DNA of 64,000 nt from Paenibacillus alba (GCF_013204855.1 NZ_JABMKZ010000014.1:1-64000); one strand, 5' to 3'; shown: positions 41,918 through 50,983, counted from the stretch's first letter. Numbers and translations: made by a program. The notes: a model not told the origin generated them from the letters alone.

Positions 41918-42871
41918 ATGAATATTGTTGCCATCACCGGTATGGATTTGACAGTCATGCAAGAACAAATGCCGCAAGACTTGAAGGATCGCTGTCAGTT
42001 TCATTGGTTTCAATCCTCAAAAGGCGCGGAAGAACAAGTCGCTGAAGCGGACGTCATTGTTACGGCGGGACGCATCAATCCAGATATCATGAAACTGGCT
42101 TCCAAGCTGAAATGGATGCAAACTTTATCCGCTGGCGTCGATAAGCTTCCTCTTCAAGAATTGGCAGAACGCGATATTCCCTTGACGAATGCACGCGGGG
42201 TCCACACGATCCAGATGAGCGAGTTCACATTAAGCTTAATGCTCCAGTGGGTCCGCAAAGCGAACCTGCTTCATGAGCAAAAGCTAAATAAAATATGGAA
42301 CCATGAGGTCCAAGTTGGCGAATTGCATGGCAAAACGCTGGGTATCATCGGCGCAGGCGCCATTGGCGATGCTGTTGCTCGCAAGGCCAAAGCCTTCGAT
42401 ATGAAAGTCATCGGGCTTAATCGTTCGGGAGATCCTCAACCATCCTTTGATTCTACCGTTAGTGGCGAGGAAGGTCTGAACGCACTCCTCTCCCAAAGTG
42501 ACTTCATCGTTCTTTTGCTGCCAAGCACCGCCAAAACACGCGGATTTATCACGAAAGAACATCTCGCCCTCATGAAACCGAGCGCACTGCTAATCAATTT
42601 GGCCCGCGGCGATGTCATTGATGAAGCGGCCTTAATCACGGCACTTCAAGAAGGCAAGTTAGCCGGTGCAGCTCTTGATGTGTTTGAGCAGGAGCCCCTG
42701 CCCGCAGCTTCTCCATTATGGCAGTTGGACAATGTTATCCTTACCCCGCATATTGCCGGAGCTTCTGCTCACTATACCGAGCGTGTCTCTTCGATCTTCT
42801 ACCATAATTTAAGAGCTTTTCTGGATGGCGGCGAGATGATCAATGTCGTGAATCTGAACGAAGGCTACTAA
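41918..42871 (+). CDS. D-2-hydroxyacid dehydrogenase (NAD-dependent)
   Basis: The 317-residue enzyme has the Rossmann motif KTLGIIGAGAIGDAVARKAK and the catalytic triad: Arg in INLARGDVIDE, Glu in DVFEQEPLP and His in LTPHIAGASAHY. The N-terminal substrate domain (about 1-95) includes IVTAGRINPDIM. It reduces a 2-keto acid or oxidises the D-hydroxyacid; the exact substrate is open. ATG 41918 has AGGAG upstream at 11 bases; an ATG at 41855 lacks a good site. It is a single gene convergent with serS. Confidence 0.88.
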   Translation: MNIVAITGMDLTVMQEQMPQDLKDRCQFHWFQSSKGAEEQVAEADVIVTAGRINPDIMKLASKLKWMQTLSAGVDKLPLQELAERDIPLTNARGVHTIQMSEFTLSLMLQWVRKANLLHEQKLNKIWNHEVQVGELHGKTLGIIGAGAIGDAVARKAKAFDMKVIGLNRSGDPQPSFDSTVSGEEGLNALLSQSDFIVLLLPSTAKTRGFITKEHLALMKPSALLINLARGDVIDEAALITALQEGKLAGAALDVFEQEPLPAASPLWQLDNVILTPHIAGASAHYTERVSSIFYHNLRAFLDGGEMINVVNLNEGY

Positions 42872-42876
42872 CAGGC

Positions 42877-42922
42877 AAAAACACCTTATCCCAGCTGTAT
42901 ACAGACAGGGATAAGGTGTTTT
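42877..42922. terminator. Bidirectional terminator between the dehydrogenase and serS
   Basis: AAAACACCTTATCCC pairs perfectly with GGGATAAGGTGTTTT around a 15-base loop. It serves both convergent genes. Confidence 0.9.
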
Positions 42923-42923
42923 C

Positions 42924-44213
42924 TCATTTCACAGGGATCGCCGAAAGTCCTCTCATATAAGGTCTCAGCGCCTTGGGTATATAAATCGAGCCATCCGCTT
43001 GTTGATGATTCTCAAGCAGTGGAATGAGAATTCGCGGAGTAGCAACGGCTGTATTGTTAAGGGTATAGCAATAGCGCAATTCACCGTTCTGATCGCGGTA
43101 ACGCAAGCCGCTGCGGCGCGCTTGAAAGTCCAGCAGGCTCGACGACGAGTGCGTTTCTCCGTAAGCTTGGCGGCTAGGCATCCAGGTTTCGATGTCAAAC
43201 TGCTTATAATTTTTTGCTCCCATATCTCCTGTACATACGGCAACTACGCGATATGGCAGCTCTAGCATTTCAAGAATGTCTTCTGCGTTTCGAGTAATTT
43301 GATTTAACAGGCGCTCCGCTGCATCTAGGTCGCTTTCACACAAGATGACCTGCTCTACCTTGGCAAATTGATGAACACGGTATAAGCCTCGCACATCTCT
43401 TCCCGCCGAACCCGCTTCTTTGCGGAAGCAGTTCGATACCGCTGCTAGCCGAATAGGCCCCTGCGATAGTTCAACGATCTCACCGGCATAATACGAAACC
43501 AAAGGACCTTCTGAAGTGCCCACCAACCATTTATCATCTGGCAATTCATAGGTCTGATCTTTACCCGCTGGGAAAAAGGCCGCATGGATCAATGTCTCTT
43601 CCCGGACCATCAAGGGAACATCCATCACGGTAAATCCACGATCATTCAGGAGATCAATCGCAAGCTGCTGAACAGCTCTGTGCAGATGAAGACCGAACCC
43701 TCTGAGATAATAATTCCGGCTTCCTGCAACCTTGACGCCTCGCGGAAAATCAAACAAATCGAGATCTTCACCGATCTGCATATGATCTCTTGCCTCGAAC
43801 TCGAACTCGGTTGGCGCGCCGACGACTTTGAGAACGACATTCTCTTGATCCGTAGCGCCAATCGGTGTTTCCGGCGATGCCAAATTAGGGACTGTGAGCA
43901 TAAGCCACTTAAACCGTTCTTCCAGCTTCCCTAACTCTTCTTCATCCAGCAGTAATTGCTGGTTATGCCTCCGAACTTCTTCCTTCAAAACTTCGGCTTC
44001 TTCCCATTTCTTCTGCGCAATCAGCTGTGCAATCTGAGCCGAAACTCGATTGCGATCTGTTCGCTGCTGATCCACTTGCTGCAGCAGCAGCCGTTTCTTT
44101 TCATCCACCTGAAGCAGCTCATCCAGAGGGCAATCCACCCCTTTGTTTACTGCTGCTTCTTTCACTTCTTCCTGATGTTTGCGAATCCATTTGATATCCA
44201 ACATATGAGCCAC
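42924..44213 (-). CDS. serS: Seryl-tRNA synthetase, divergent form
   Basis: The 429-residue class II synthetase charges tRNA-Ser. It has the N-terminal antiparallel coiled coil (about 30-105) and the catalytic core: motif 2 NCFRKEAGSAGRDVRGLYRVHQF and motif 3 NNTAVATPRILIPLLENHQ (each shown in part as FRKEAGSAGRDVRGLYRV and TPRILIPLLENHQ). The usual T-A-E-V-P serine-binding motif reads GTSEGPLVSYY, and motif 3 lacks the common N-G-T-A-L-A. This suggests a second, divergent SerRS rather than the housekeeping one. A T-box leader precedes it. Confidence 0.85.
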   Translation of the reverse strand: MAHMLDIKWIRKHQEEVKEAAVNKGVDCPLDELLQVDEKKRLLLQQVDQQRTDRNRVSAQIAQLIAQKKWEEAEVLKEEVRRHNQQLLLDEEELGKLEERFKWLMLTVPNLASPETPIGATDQENVVLKVVGAPTEFEFEARDHMQIGEDLDLFDFPRGVKVAGSRNYYLRGFGLHLHRAVQQLAIDLLNDRGFTVMDVPLMVREETLIHAAFFPAGKDQTYELPDDKWLVGTSEGPLVSYYAGEIVELSQGPIRLAAVSNCFRKEAGSAGRDVRGLYRVHQFAKVEQVILCESDLDAAERLLNQITRNAEDILEMLELPYRVVAVCTGDMGAKNYKQFDIETWMPSRQAYGETHSSSSLLDFQARRSGLRYRDQNGELRYCYTLNNTAVATPRILIPLLENHQQADGSIYIPKALRPYMRGLSAIPVK

Positions 44214-44242
44214 CGCTTCCTTTTTCGAGTATGAGAAAAAGA

Positions 44243-44452
44243 CAAAAAACGCCCTTGTCCGATTGGGACGAGGAGCGTTCTGCTCGCGGTGCCACCCAAC
44301 TTGATGAAGACAAAATCATCTTCATCCGCTTGGTTCCGCGATAACGGGCGGTGCCGGTCTATTTAGAGAATGGCCAAGCAGGTTGGCCTTTCCGATCACA
44401 AACGTCTCCGAGTTGGATGCTCTTCACTGACATAATGTCGATTTGTACGTTG
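44243..44452 (-). promoter_or_regulatory. T-box riboswitch of serS
   Basis: The leader between the promoter and serS contains the T-box core GGGTGGCACCGCG (near 44297-44284) that binds the uncharged tRNA end. Right after it a terminator forms: AACGCTCCTCGTCC pairs with GGACAAGGGCGTT and is followed by six T residues (44279-44243). Uncharged tRNA-Ser should switch the hairpin to an antiterminator. The Stem I region (44450-44380) is compact and I could not place the specifier codon securely. Confidence 0.9.
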
Positions 44453-44458
44453 TTCGTT

Positions 44459-44487
44459 ATTATAGTCGAAGTTCAGTTCCCGGTCAA
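44459..44487 (-). promoter_or_regulatory. Sigma-A promoter of the T-box-serS unit
   Basis: On the minus strand TTGACC (44487-44482), 17 bases, TATAAT (44464-44459), right behind the pfkA stop codon. Confidence 0.75.
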
Positions 44488-44510
44488 TAGACGGATGTCT
44501 GCGTTCCCGC

Positions 44511-45479
44511 TTACTGGGATAAACGGCTTGCCAATTCGTACAGCTCCATGTTAAAGGCACGCTTCGTGTTGACAACTAGATCAATATCCGTTGCTACCAG
44601 CTCTCCTTTGATCACGCCACATGCTTTGGAGGAGTCGCCTTCTATCAGTCTGCGCACTGCAAAATCACCAAGTCGGCTAGCTAAAATCCGGTCATTATGC
44701 GTTGGCGCTCCGCCACGTTGAATATGGCCAAGCACCGTTACACGCGGCTCGATTCCGACAACCTCAGTAATTGTCTTCGCAATGCCATCGCCCGTACCTG
44801 CTCCTTCAGCAACCAGAATGATACTGTGACGTTTGCCATGGGCGAAGTTATCTTTCATTCGGTTTGCCACTTCATGAAGATCAACTTCAACCTCTGGAAC
44901 AATAATCGTTTCTGCGCCACTGGCTAGTCCAGCATAAAGCGCAATTTCTCCGCAGTGACGTCCCATGACTTCTACGACAGATGAGCGCTCATGAGAAGTC
45001 ATCGTATCACGCAGCTTATTGATCGCATCCACAACAACGCTTACTGCGGTGTCAAAACCGATCGTGAAATCAGTGAAAGGGATGTCATTGTCAATCGTGC
45101 CCGGCAGCCCCATCGTTTTGATTCCTAATTTGCTTAACTTGTTTGCACCTTGATAAGAACCGTCTCCACCGATAACGACCAACCCGTCAATTCCGCGATT
45201 TCGCAAATTCTGGGCGGCGATTTGCTGGCCTTCCGGTGTCAAAAACTCTTTGCAGCGCGCTGTTTGCAGGATGGTACCCCCACGTTGAATAATATCGCCT
45301 ACGCTGCGCAAATCCATTTGGCGAATATCATCGTTAATTAAACCATGGTATCCCCGCTGCACGGCATACACTTCAAGGCCATGGAATAATGCGCTTCTTA
45401 CAACCGCGCGCACGGCCGCATTCATCCCTTGAGAGTCTCCTCCGCTTGTTAACACTGCTATTGACTTTACTGCTGACAT
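44511..45479 (-). CDS. pfkA: ATP-dependent 6-phosphofructokinase
   Basis: The 322-residue enzyme phosphorylates fructose 6-phosphate in glycolysis. Motifs: LTSGGDSQGMNAAVRAVVRS (ATP site), VVIGGDGSYQGANKL, PGTIDNDIPFTDFTIGFDTA (catalytic Asp about 130) and MGRHCGEIALYAGLASGAE. The usual GGDSPGMN reads GGDSQGMN, and Tyr replaces Trp in the LWSGLA-type stretch. Start 45479 has AAGGAGG; the ATG at 45518 lies inside the upstream gene. It is the last gene of an operon with a YtpB-like terpene synthase, not with accA or pyk as is usual, so it may be a second PfkA. Confidence 0.92.
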   Translation of the reverse strand: MSAVKSIAVLTSGGDSQGMNAAVRAVVRSALFHGLEVYAVQRGYHGLINDDIRQMDLRSVGDIIQRGGTILQTARCKEFLTPEGQQIAAQNLRNRGIDGLVVIGGDGSYQGANKLSKLGIKTMGLPGTIDNDIPFTDFTIGFDTAVSVVVDAINKLRDTMTSHERSSVVEVMGRHCGEIALYAGLASGAETIIVPEVEVDLHEVANRMKDNFAHGKRHSIILVAEGAGTGDGIAKTITEVVGIEPRVTVLGHIQRGGAPTHNDRILASRLGDFAVRRLIEGDSSKACGVIKGELVATDIDLVVNTKRAFNMELYELASRLSQ

Positions 45480-45514
45480 TTCTTTTTCCTCCTTCAAATT
45501 CTTCTGCATGACAT

Positions 45515-46594
45515 TCATGATGTTGTGCGGATAAACATGCTATTTAGCCAGAAAAATAACCTTGTTAATGGACTATTTTTCATAAGACGCCTCGATACAT
45601 TCTTCACTTGCTGCTGTCCCTTCACCTTAGGATCAGATAAATACAGCGCAAGCAAACCTTCGATTATCATACGATGAAATCGCGGATGTTCCAAGAACAA
45701 AATTTTACTGCGAGCCTCCTGCACAATAAAAGCAATTCTTTCCACAGTTACATCCATGGATGAATAATACGTGCAAAAGTTCAGATCTCCACCAACAATA
45801 TCTTCTTCCTGATCAATGAGATAATCAAGCAGAATGTGCAAGCCGCAGACGTAAGGGAAATAAGCCTCTCGAATGGATTCCACCTGTTTCTCACTCAAAT
45901 GAGGATCACAAGCTGCAAGAAACAGCATAAACATGCCTAACGTCGAACCCGTAGCAGCCGCAAACTCATTCCATGAAATCTGTCGATACTGATGCTGGTG
46001 TTGGTCCCACCACTGGTGCAGCTCCTGCTCACGCTTGTCTTTGCGAATATGCTTGTACACTTGCAAATCGCAGTATAGCGCAACAAATTCTCGCACCTGA
46101 TCAGCAACTTTACCATAGGTCGGCAAGGTTTCTATACAGGATTGACACTTTTGGACCAAGTCCTTTAAATAGTCCCCATCCTCTTTCTCTTGTCGGTAGG
46201 CATAATAATCATTCAATGGCTTAGCCGGATCCACGGCATCCAGCATCGACTGGTGGAGCTGCCGAAAATCCAAGGGATCCAGTGACGTGCTGCGATCACA
46301 CAGATTATCCAAATAGTCGCTAATGGTTTGAAAAGCAACAATGAGTGGAATTAGAATGTGACGCATCGACAAGTTAGCTGCCGCATAGACAGCGCCACCC
46401 TGACAATGAAATTGTTTCGTCGCGATACTGGCCAGAGCTTGCGTACGCAGCTCAACATCCGGAATATTCGTCGCTTTCGCTTTCCATATGGCTAGCTGCT
46501 CGCCGACATCCGGTAAGATGTAGCGATAAACCCTGAGCATCAAACGAAGTGGACCTTGGGGAACCATTGAGCTACTTTTGTCCAATTGCTTCAA
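45515..46594 (-). CDS. Tetraprenyl-beta-curcumene synthase family protein (YtpB-like, DUF2600)
   Basis: The 359-residue, all-helical protein matches B. subtilis YtpB, which cyclises tetraprenyl diphosphate to a sesquarterpene precursor. Family segments: MLRVYRYILPDVGEQLAIWK, TISDYLDNLCDRSTSLDPLDF, PLNDYYAYRQEKEDGDYL and LLDYLIDQEEDIVGGDLNFC, with aspartate-rich metal sites unlike classical DDxxD. Start is TTG 46594 with GGAGGAAG; it overlaps the upstream gene by 23 bases, indicating translational coupling. The operon also encodes two unknown proteins and PfkA. Confidence 0.9.
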   Translation of the reverse strand: MKQLDKSSSMVPQGPLRLMLRVYRYILPDVGEQLAIWKAKATNIPDVELRTQALASIATKQFHCQGGAVYAAANLSMRHILIPLIVAFQTISDYLDNLCDRSTSLDPLDFRQLHQSMLDAVDPAKPLNDYYAYRQEKEDGDYLKDLVQKCQSCIETLPTYGKVADQVREFVALYCDLQVYKHIRKDKREQELHQWWDQHQHQYRQISWNEFAAATGSTLGMFMLFLAACDPHLSEKQVESIREAYFPYVCGLHILLDYLIDQEEDIVGGDLNFCTYYSSMDVTVERIAFIVQEARSKILFLEHPRFHRMIIEGLLALYLSDPKVKGQQQVKNVSRRLMKNSPLTRLFFWLNSMFIRTTS

Positions 46595-47204
46595 GCAGAC
46601 TTCCTCCACAACTTTGTTCATAACAATACTGCAGCAGAAGCTGCATCTCATAGCGCTGAATATGCCGTAACCAGCCATCGACGATCGGATTCTGAACTAA
46701 GGACACCTGCAGCTCAACCACGTCAATGAAAACACATGGATTCCACACAGGAGAAGTAATCAAAACCTCAAGCTTCTGACGAAGCGCATCATTGTCTAAA
46801 TCCGCTAAATCTTTTACGTTTAAATACTCTCTCACACAACCAATTAAGCTTGAAAAAATAGGATGATGACCCACATCATTAAACCAATATTTGGAATTGC
46901 TATAATCACCCTCCATACGATGCATCAAAGCATGCCAATAGCTGCCTGTCGCATTCGTAATTTCCTGGGCAATATCATGCGATTTATCCAAACTCTCATT
47001 AAGCAGATAGAGACCAGCTTTGATGGCCAGGCCATATGTTTCCTGCTCCGGATTGCCTAACGTAAGCGTGCTTGGTACCAGCGCTTCTATGTTCGCATCC
47101 ATGGCTACATCCCATTCTTCAATCGGATATAAGGCGGGCAGATGCTCCAAGAGCGGCTTCGCAATAGCTTCCAGCCAAGTGGCTCCCTCTTTATTGCTAT
47201 GCAT
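46572..47204 (-). CDS. Conserved protein of unknown function with YWHALMHRMEGDYSN motif
   Basis: The 210-residue soluble protein contains GSYWHALMHRMEGDYSNSKYWF (cited in part as YWHALMHRMEGDYSN) and DVGHHPIFSSL in its middle, a His/Asp/Trp-rich pattern that I recall from uncharacterised proteins in bacteria and fungi. No signal peptide or membrane helix. ATG 47204 has GGGAGAGTG upstream; the ATG at 47231 lies before it. It overlaps the YtpB-like gene downstream. Helical content and the paired histidines suggest an enzyme, but no reaction is proposed. Confidence 0.8.
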   Translation of the reverse strand: MHSNKEGATWLEAIAKPLLEHLPALYPIEEWDVAMDANIEALVPSTLTLGNPEQETYGLAIKAGLYLLNESLDKSHDIAQEITNATGSYWHALMHRMEGDYSNSKYWFNDVGHHPIFSSLIGCVREYLNVKDLADLDNDALRQKLEVLITSPVWNPCVFIDVVELQVSLVQNPIVDGWLRHIQRYEMQLLLQYCYEQSCGGSLLEAIGQK

Positions 47205-47234
47205 GCCAGTCACTCTCCCTTTCATTAACAACCA

Positions 47235-47549
47235 TTAATGGTGGGTCTTCGATTCCAAGTCCTGATTCACACGGAACCAAAGGTGAAGATCATTTATGAT
47301 AGAAGCCAAATCAGCGATTTCGGAATTCAAACGGCATGAAATTGGAAAATCGTCTTCTCTGTCCAGCTGATTTTGTTTGTAAATAATCGAAGCTTCCAGC
47401 TTCATGATACGGTCAGGGATCGCACCGCGAATTTGTTCCCAACGCAGCAAAATTTCAACGCGCACCTCGGACGGATAAGCTTCCCAATCGACATCCAGCA
47501 CGGGAATCTCAATGCCCAATCTTTCAACATAGTGAAAATAATTACTCAT
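47235..47549 (-). CDS. Hypothetical 104-residue protein, first gene of the YtpB/PfkA operon
   Basis: The soluble protein (MSNYFHYVERLGIEIPVLDV, then DWEAYPSEVRVEILLRWEQI) is predicted helical, with a basic middle (RIMKLEASIIYKQNQLD) and a His tail. No family was recognised. GGAGGTAA lies 12 bases before the ATG. Its stop lies 30 bp before the 210-residue gene, so it leads a four-gene operon. It could be a partner or regulator of the downstream proteins; that is inference from position only. Confidence 0.75.
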   Translation of the reverse strand: MSNYFHYVERLGIEIPVLDVDWEAYPSEVRVEILLRWEQIRGAIPDRIMKLEASIIYKQNQLDREDDFPISCRLNSEIADLASIINDLHLWFRVNQDLESKTHH

Positions 47550-47679
47550 TACTCTGTATTACCTCCTTGCTGTACAAACCAGTTGCAACAATTTCAAGAA
47601 ACATTCTACCTTTAAATGTATCACTTCAAACCCTTGGTTTCCAGTTAAAATTGTATGTCAACCTGATTTCATTTTCTGG

Positions 47680-47685
47680 TATACT
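47680..47685 (+). promoter_or_regulatory. Candidate extended -10 promoter of the MATE-like gene
   Basis: TGGTATACT (TATACT at 47680-47685) lies 43 bases before the ATG; the -35 region is weak. Confidence 0.45.
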
Positions 47686-47728
47686 AAAATAATGTTTTAG
47701 ACGGGAACTTTAGTTAGGAGAGATTTAG

Positions 47729-49063
47729 ATGATTGCTTCGACACGCAAAGAAAACATCTCATGGAAACAGCTCATCTCCTTTTTTCTACCCCTCGGACTT
47801 TCAGCTACATTAGTTACCCTCTCACACGTTATTATTAATAGCACCTTGGCCCGGGCGGATAACTCCGAAATGGTCATTGCCAGCTACGCACTCCCTCTAA
47901 GTCTGCTGGGTCTTACAGAGAAACCGGTTGTCCTGCTTAGACAAGCTTGTTCCGCCCTCGTTAGAGACCGAATCTCTTTCCGAGCCATGGCTGCAGTCAG
48001 CTCTTATGTATTCGCGTGTATCATTCTTCTTGGTCTTATACTATGCTACACACCTGTCGGAGAATGGGTTTTTCTATATTTCTTTGGCGTTGAACGCGAA
48101 TTGCTAGCCACTACGCTAAGTGTGTATCGAATCCTCATGTATGTGAGCATTTTCTCCGGATTACGCTGTTTATTTCATGGCATTATTATTTTTAATATGC
48201 GAACGAAATGGCTGACCATCGGGATGTGCGTACGCATACTTGTGATGTATTTATTATCGCTGTACTTTATTACAACGAACAACGTATCTAGTGGACGTGT
48301 AGGAGCTATTATTTTTCTGGTAGGTATGGTCATTGAAGCTCTTGTAGCGATATGGGAGGGAACCAGTCTACTACGCAAGGTGATTCCGGAGAAGGCGCCT
48401 GGTCATCCGATCGAGACCAAAAAACAAATTTTCAGCTTCTATAAGCCTCTCTTATATTCTTCCGTGATCGCTGTTGTCATCGGTCCAGCCATTAATGCGA
48501 TTTTAGGAAAAACGACACACATCCATTTGGCGATTTCCGCTTTCGCCATTGCAGGGTCTTTGACCCAGTTAGTTCTGAGCTTCTTTTCTTACATACATCA
48601 AATTGTGCTGAACTTCTATCGCAAAGATGCGAACACTGTGTTTCGTTTCATTCTTTTGCTTAGCTTCATTCCAGGGACTCTCATCGCCATTCTGGCCTAT
48701 ACACCTCTTGGCCCTTGGTTTATGACCCATGTGATGGGCGTCAATGCCGAACTAAGGCAAGCTAGTCTTCATGCGATGCGTATTTTTATGATCATGACAA
48801 TTGTATTTCCGTGGCTAGATTATATGAATGGCATTATTATGCTGCGTGGTCAAACAAAAATCATGGTTTTCTCACAATCAGCAAATGCTATCATTACGAT
48901 CTTAACTCTCTTTATTTCCATTTCGCTCGCGCCGGGCTGGAATGGCATGATTGGCGCTTTGGCTCAATCTGTAGGCACTTTAGCAGAGCTTATTGTCGTG
49001 GTTTATGTGCTCAAACGCACCGCCGAAAACAATCAGCCAAGTCTTTCTACAAAAAATTTGTAA
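47729..49063 (+). CDS. MATE/MOP-superfamily exporter-like membrane protein
   Basis: The 444-residue protein has about 12 predicted helices in two related halves; each half starts with a similar segment (FFLPLGLSATLVTLSHVIIN and YKPLLYSSVIAVVIGPAINA). This fits MOP flippases and resembles the ANK/MatE-like members seen in Paenibacillus. A drug or metabolite export role is likely but unproven. AGGAGAG precedes the ATG. The MFS permease gene begins 22 bp after its stop. Confidence 0.8.
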   Translation: MIASTRKENISWKQLISFFLPLGLSATLVTLSHVIINSTLARADNSEMVIASYALPLSLLGLTEKPVVLLRQACSALVRDRISFRAMAAVSSYVFACIILLGLILCYTPVGEWVFLYFFGVERELLATTLSVYRILMYVSIFSGLRCLFHGIIIFNMRTKWLTIGMCVRILVMYLLSLYFITTNNVSSGRVGAIIFLVGMVIEALVAIWEGTSLLRKVIPEKAPGHPIETKKQIFSFYKPLLYSSVIAVVIGPAINAILGKTTHIHLAISAFAIAGSLTQLVLSFFSYIHQIVLNFYRKDANTVFRFILLLSFIPGTLIAILAYTPLGPWFMTHVMGVNAELRQASLHAMRIFMIMTIVFPWLDYMNGIIMLRGQTKIMVFSQSANAIITILTLFISISLAPGWNGMIGALAQSVGTLAELIVVVYVLKRTAENNQPSLSTKNL

Positions 49064-49085
49064 GGAAATCGAGTGATGATCACCT

Positions 49086-50261
49086 ATGCGTACGTCTATT
49101 AATATGAAGTCAGATGATTCCCTGCTCCGATTGTTCACATTTTCTTTTTTTATGACGATGGGCATTGTCGTTACTTTCTTTCCATTGTACTTTGATTACA
49201 AAGGGTATTCCAAGCTTCAAATCGGCTTGCTGTATGCGATTGGCCCCCTTATCGGGATTGCGACTAATTTATTGTGGGGTTTCCTCAGCGATCGTTTCCA
49301 GACGATAAAGAAAATCATGATTATTCTTATACTGGGACAATTGGTAACGTCCATTCTTGTATTTACGGCAGGATGGTTCTCGTTGCTGTACGTTTGTTTG
49401 GCTGCGTTTTTCTTCTTCCAACAACCGGTAAATTCATTAAATGACAGCCAATTAATGCTGAGTATACGGACGAGTGGCAAAAGCTATGCTTCCTTTCGAG
49501 TCTACGGCTCGATCGGCTTTGCTGTTTCTGCCGGAGGCTTTGGCTTGCTTCTTAGACATTATGGTACAGGGCTCACGCCTATTCTATGCTTATTTACCAT
49601 CGTCTGTACTCTAGTCATTGTTTTCCTGCTGAAGGATGCCCGTCAAGGCGGCAAAAAGATGGCCTTCGGCGGTATGCTGAGCATTCTGCGTTCCAAGAAA
49701 TTTCTGTGGTTCCTTGTGCTTATTGTCATCATGTCCGTTTCCCATCGTTTCAATGACGGCTTCCTTGCCCTGTATATGAGGCAGCTCGGCGCTTCAGATT
49801 CCCTCATCGGCTATGCTTGGATGACATCAGCGCTCAGTGAAATTCCAGTTTTCTTTTTTCTCAGCAAGTATGGACACCGCTTTAAGGAGCTGCCTTTACT
49901 AGCCTTTGCCGGAATCATCTATGCCGTTCGTTTTTTCATTATGAGCTCGATTCATGATCCATCCTGGGTCATTTGGATTCAAATGCTGCACAGCTTGACG
50001 TTTGGTATTTTCCTATTCACGGCAAATCGTTACATAAGTCAACTTATTCCCGATGAATACCGGTCTTCCGGGCAAGCCATTTTCGCTGTGGCCTGGTCGA
50101 GTGTTGCCGGCTTGATCAGCGGGACATTGGGCGGCTGGATCTTTGATGCCGCAGGCGGAAGCACTGTCTATGCCATTGCCGCATGTTTGTCGATCGTAGC
50201 AGCGATTGGTTTTCTTGGAACACATCTGTTTCAGAACAATGAAAGTATGCTCGGCAGGTAA
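49086..50261 (+). CDS. MFS permease, phenylpropionate-permease (PPP)-like
   Basis: The 391-residue protein has 12 predicted helices and the MFS_1-like pattern: YFDYKGYSKLQIGLLYAIGP at the first loop, LLWGFLSDRF between helices 2 and 3, and a characteristic end, YRSSGQAIFAVAWSSVAGLI then SGTLGGWIFD. It groups with HcaT/PPP-type permeases whose substrates are mostly unknown. It lies between the MATE-like exporter and the ABC efflux genes, with gaps of 22 and 29 bp, so all five transporter genes may be one operon. A decayed relative lies at 40227. Confidence 0.87.
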   Translation: MRTSINMKSDDSLLRLFTFSFFMTMGIVVTFFPLYFDYKGYSKLQIGLLYAIGPLIGIATNLLWGFLSDRFQTIKKIMIILILGQLVTSILVFTAGWFSLLYVCLAAFFFFQQPVNSLNDSQLMLSIRTSGKSYASFRVYGSIGFAVSAGGFGLLLRHYGTGLTPILCLFTIVCTLVIVFLLKDARQGGKKMAFGGMLSILRSKKFLWFLVLIVIMSVSHRFNDGFLALYMRQLGASDSLIGYAWMTSALSEIPVFFFLSKYGHRFKELPLLAFAGIIYAVRFFIMSSIHDPSWVIWIQMLHSLTFGIFLFTANRYISQLIPDEYRSSGQAIFAVAWSSVAGLISGTLGGWIFDAAGGSTVYAIAACLSIVAAIGFLGTHLFQNNESMLGR

Positions 50262-50290
50262 TGAATTTGTAAAAAGAAGGGACTGGTTAC

Positions 50291-50983
50291 GTGTTAACCA
50301 TTGAAAGGTTATCTCACAGTTTCCGTACAGGACTAGACGAAACCCCCGTTCTTCATGAGCTTAATTTCCGGGTAGAGCAAGGAGAGATGGTTGCTCTGCT
50401 CGGCAGCTCAGGCTCCGGGAAATCTACGCTGCTGAATCTAATGGCGGGTTTAATGAAGCCGACAAAGGGCAGTATTTTAATTGCTGGACAAGCGATTGAT
50501 AAAATGAACGAAAACCGCTTAGCGGAATTTCGGCGGACACATATCGGTTTTATTTTCCAATCTTATGAATTAATTCAACATTTAACCGTTCGCGAGAATG
50601 TTGAACTCCCGCTTGTCTTCCAAAGCGTTGCAAGCCAAGAACGCAAGCAAAAAGCGTTAGCTCTTCTGCATAAGGTTGGCATTGGCGACAAAGCCGAGAT
50701 GTTTCCCTCTCAACTTTCGGGGGGGCAACAGCAGCGGGTCAGTATTGCCCGTTCGCTCATTACGAATCCTGCCATTGTTTTCGCCGATGAGCCTACTGGA
50801 AATCTGGATACAAAAACAGAGAAAGAGATCATTGATCTCTTGATTGACCTGAATAAAAACTCTGGTATTACCTTTGTTATTGTGACACATGAACATGAGG
50901 TTGCCAGTCGAACAGAACGTATTTTGCAGCTTCGCGATGGCTATTTGCTTGAAGACAACGATCAGGCAGGTGAAACCGGGTGA
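50291..50983 (+). CDS. ABC transporter ATP-binding protein, MacB/LolD type
   Basis: The 230-residue ATPase has Walker A LLGSSGSGKSTLLNLMAG (about 38-55), a Q-loop in GFIFQSYELIQHLTVREN, the signature LSGGQQQRVSIARSL and Walker B IVFADEPTGNLD followed by the H-loop histidine in FVIVTHEHE. This is the lineage that powers MacB/FtsX-type permeases. GTG start 50291 with AAGGGA upstream. Its stop overlaps the permease start (GTGA), so the two are coupled. Confidence 0.92.
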   Translation: MLTIERLSHSFRTGLDETPVLHELNFRVEQGEMVALLGSSGSGKSTLLNLMAGLMKPTKGSILIAGQAIDKMNENRLAEFRRTHIGFIFQSYELIQHLTVRENVELPLVFQSVASQERKQKALALLHKVGIGDKAEMFPSQLSGGQQQRVSIARSLITNPAIVFADEPTGNLDTKTEKEIIDLLIDLNKNSGITFVIVTHEHEVASRTERILQLRDGYLLEDNDQAGETG

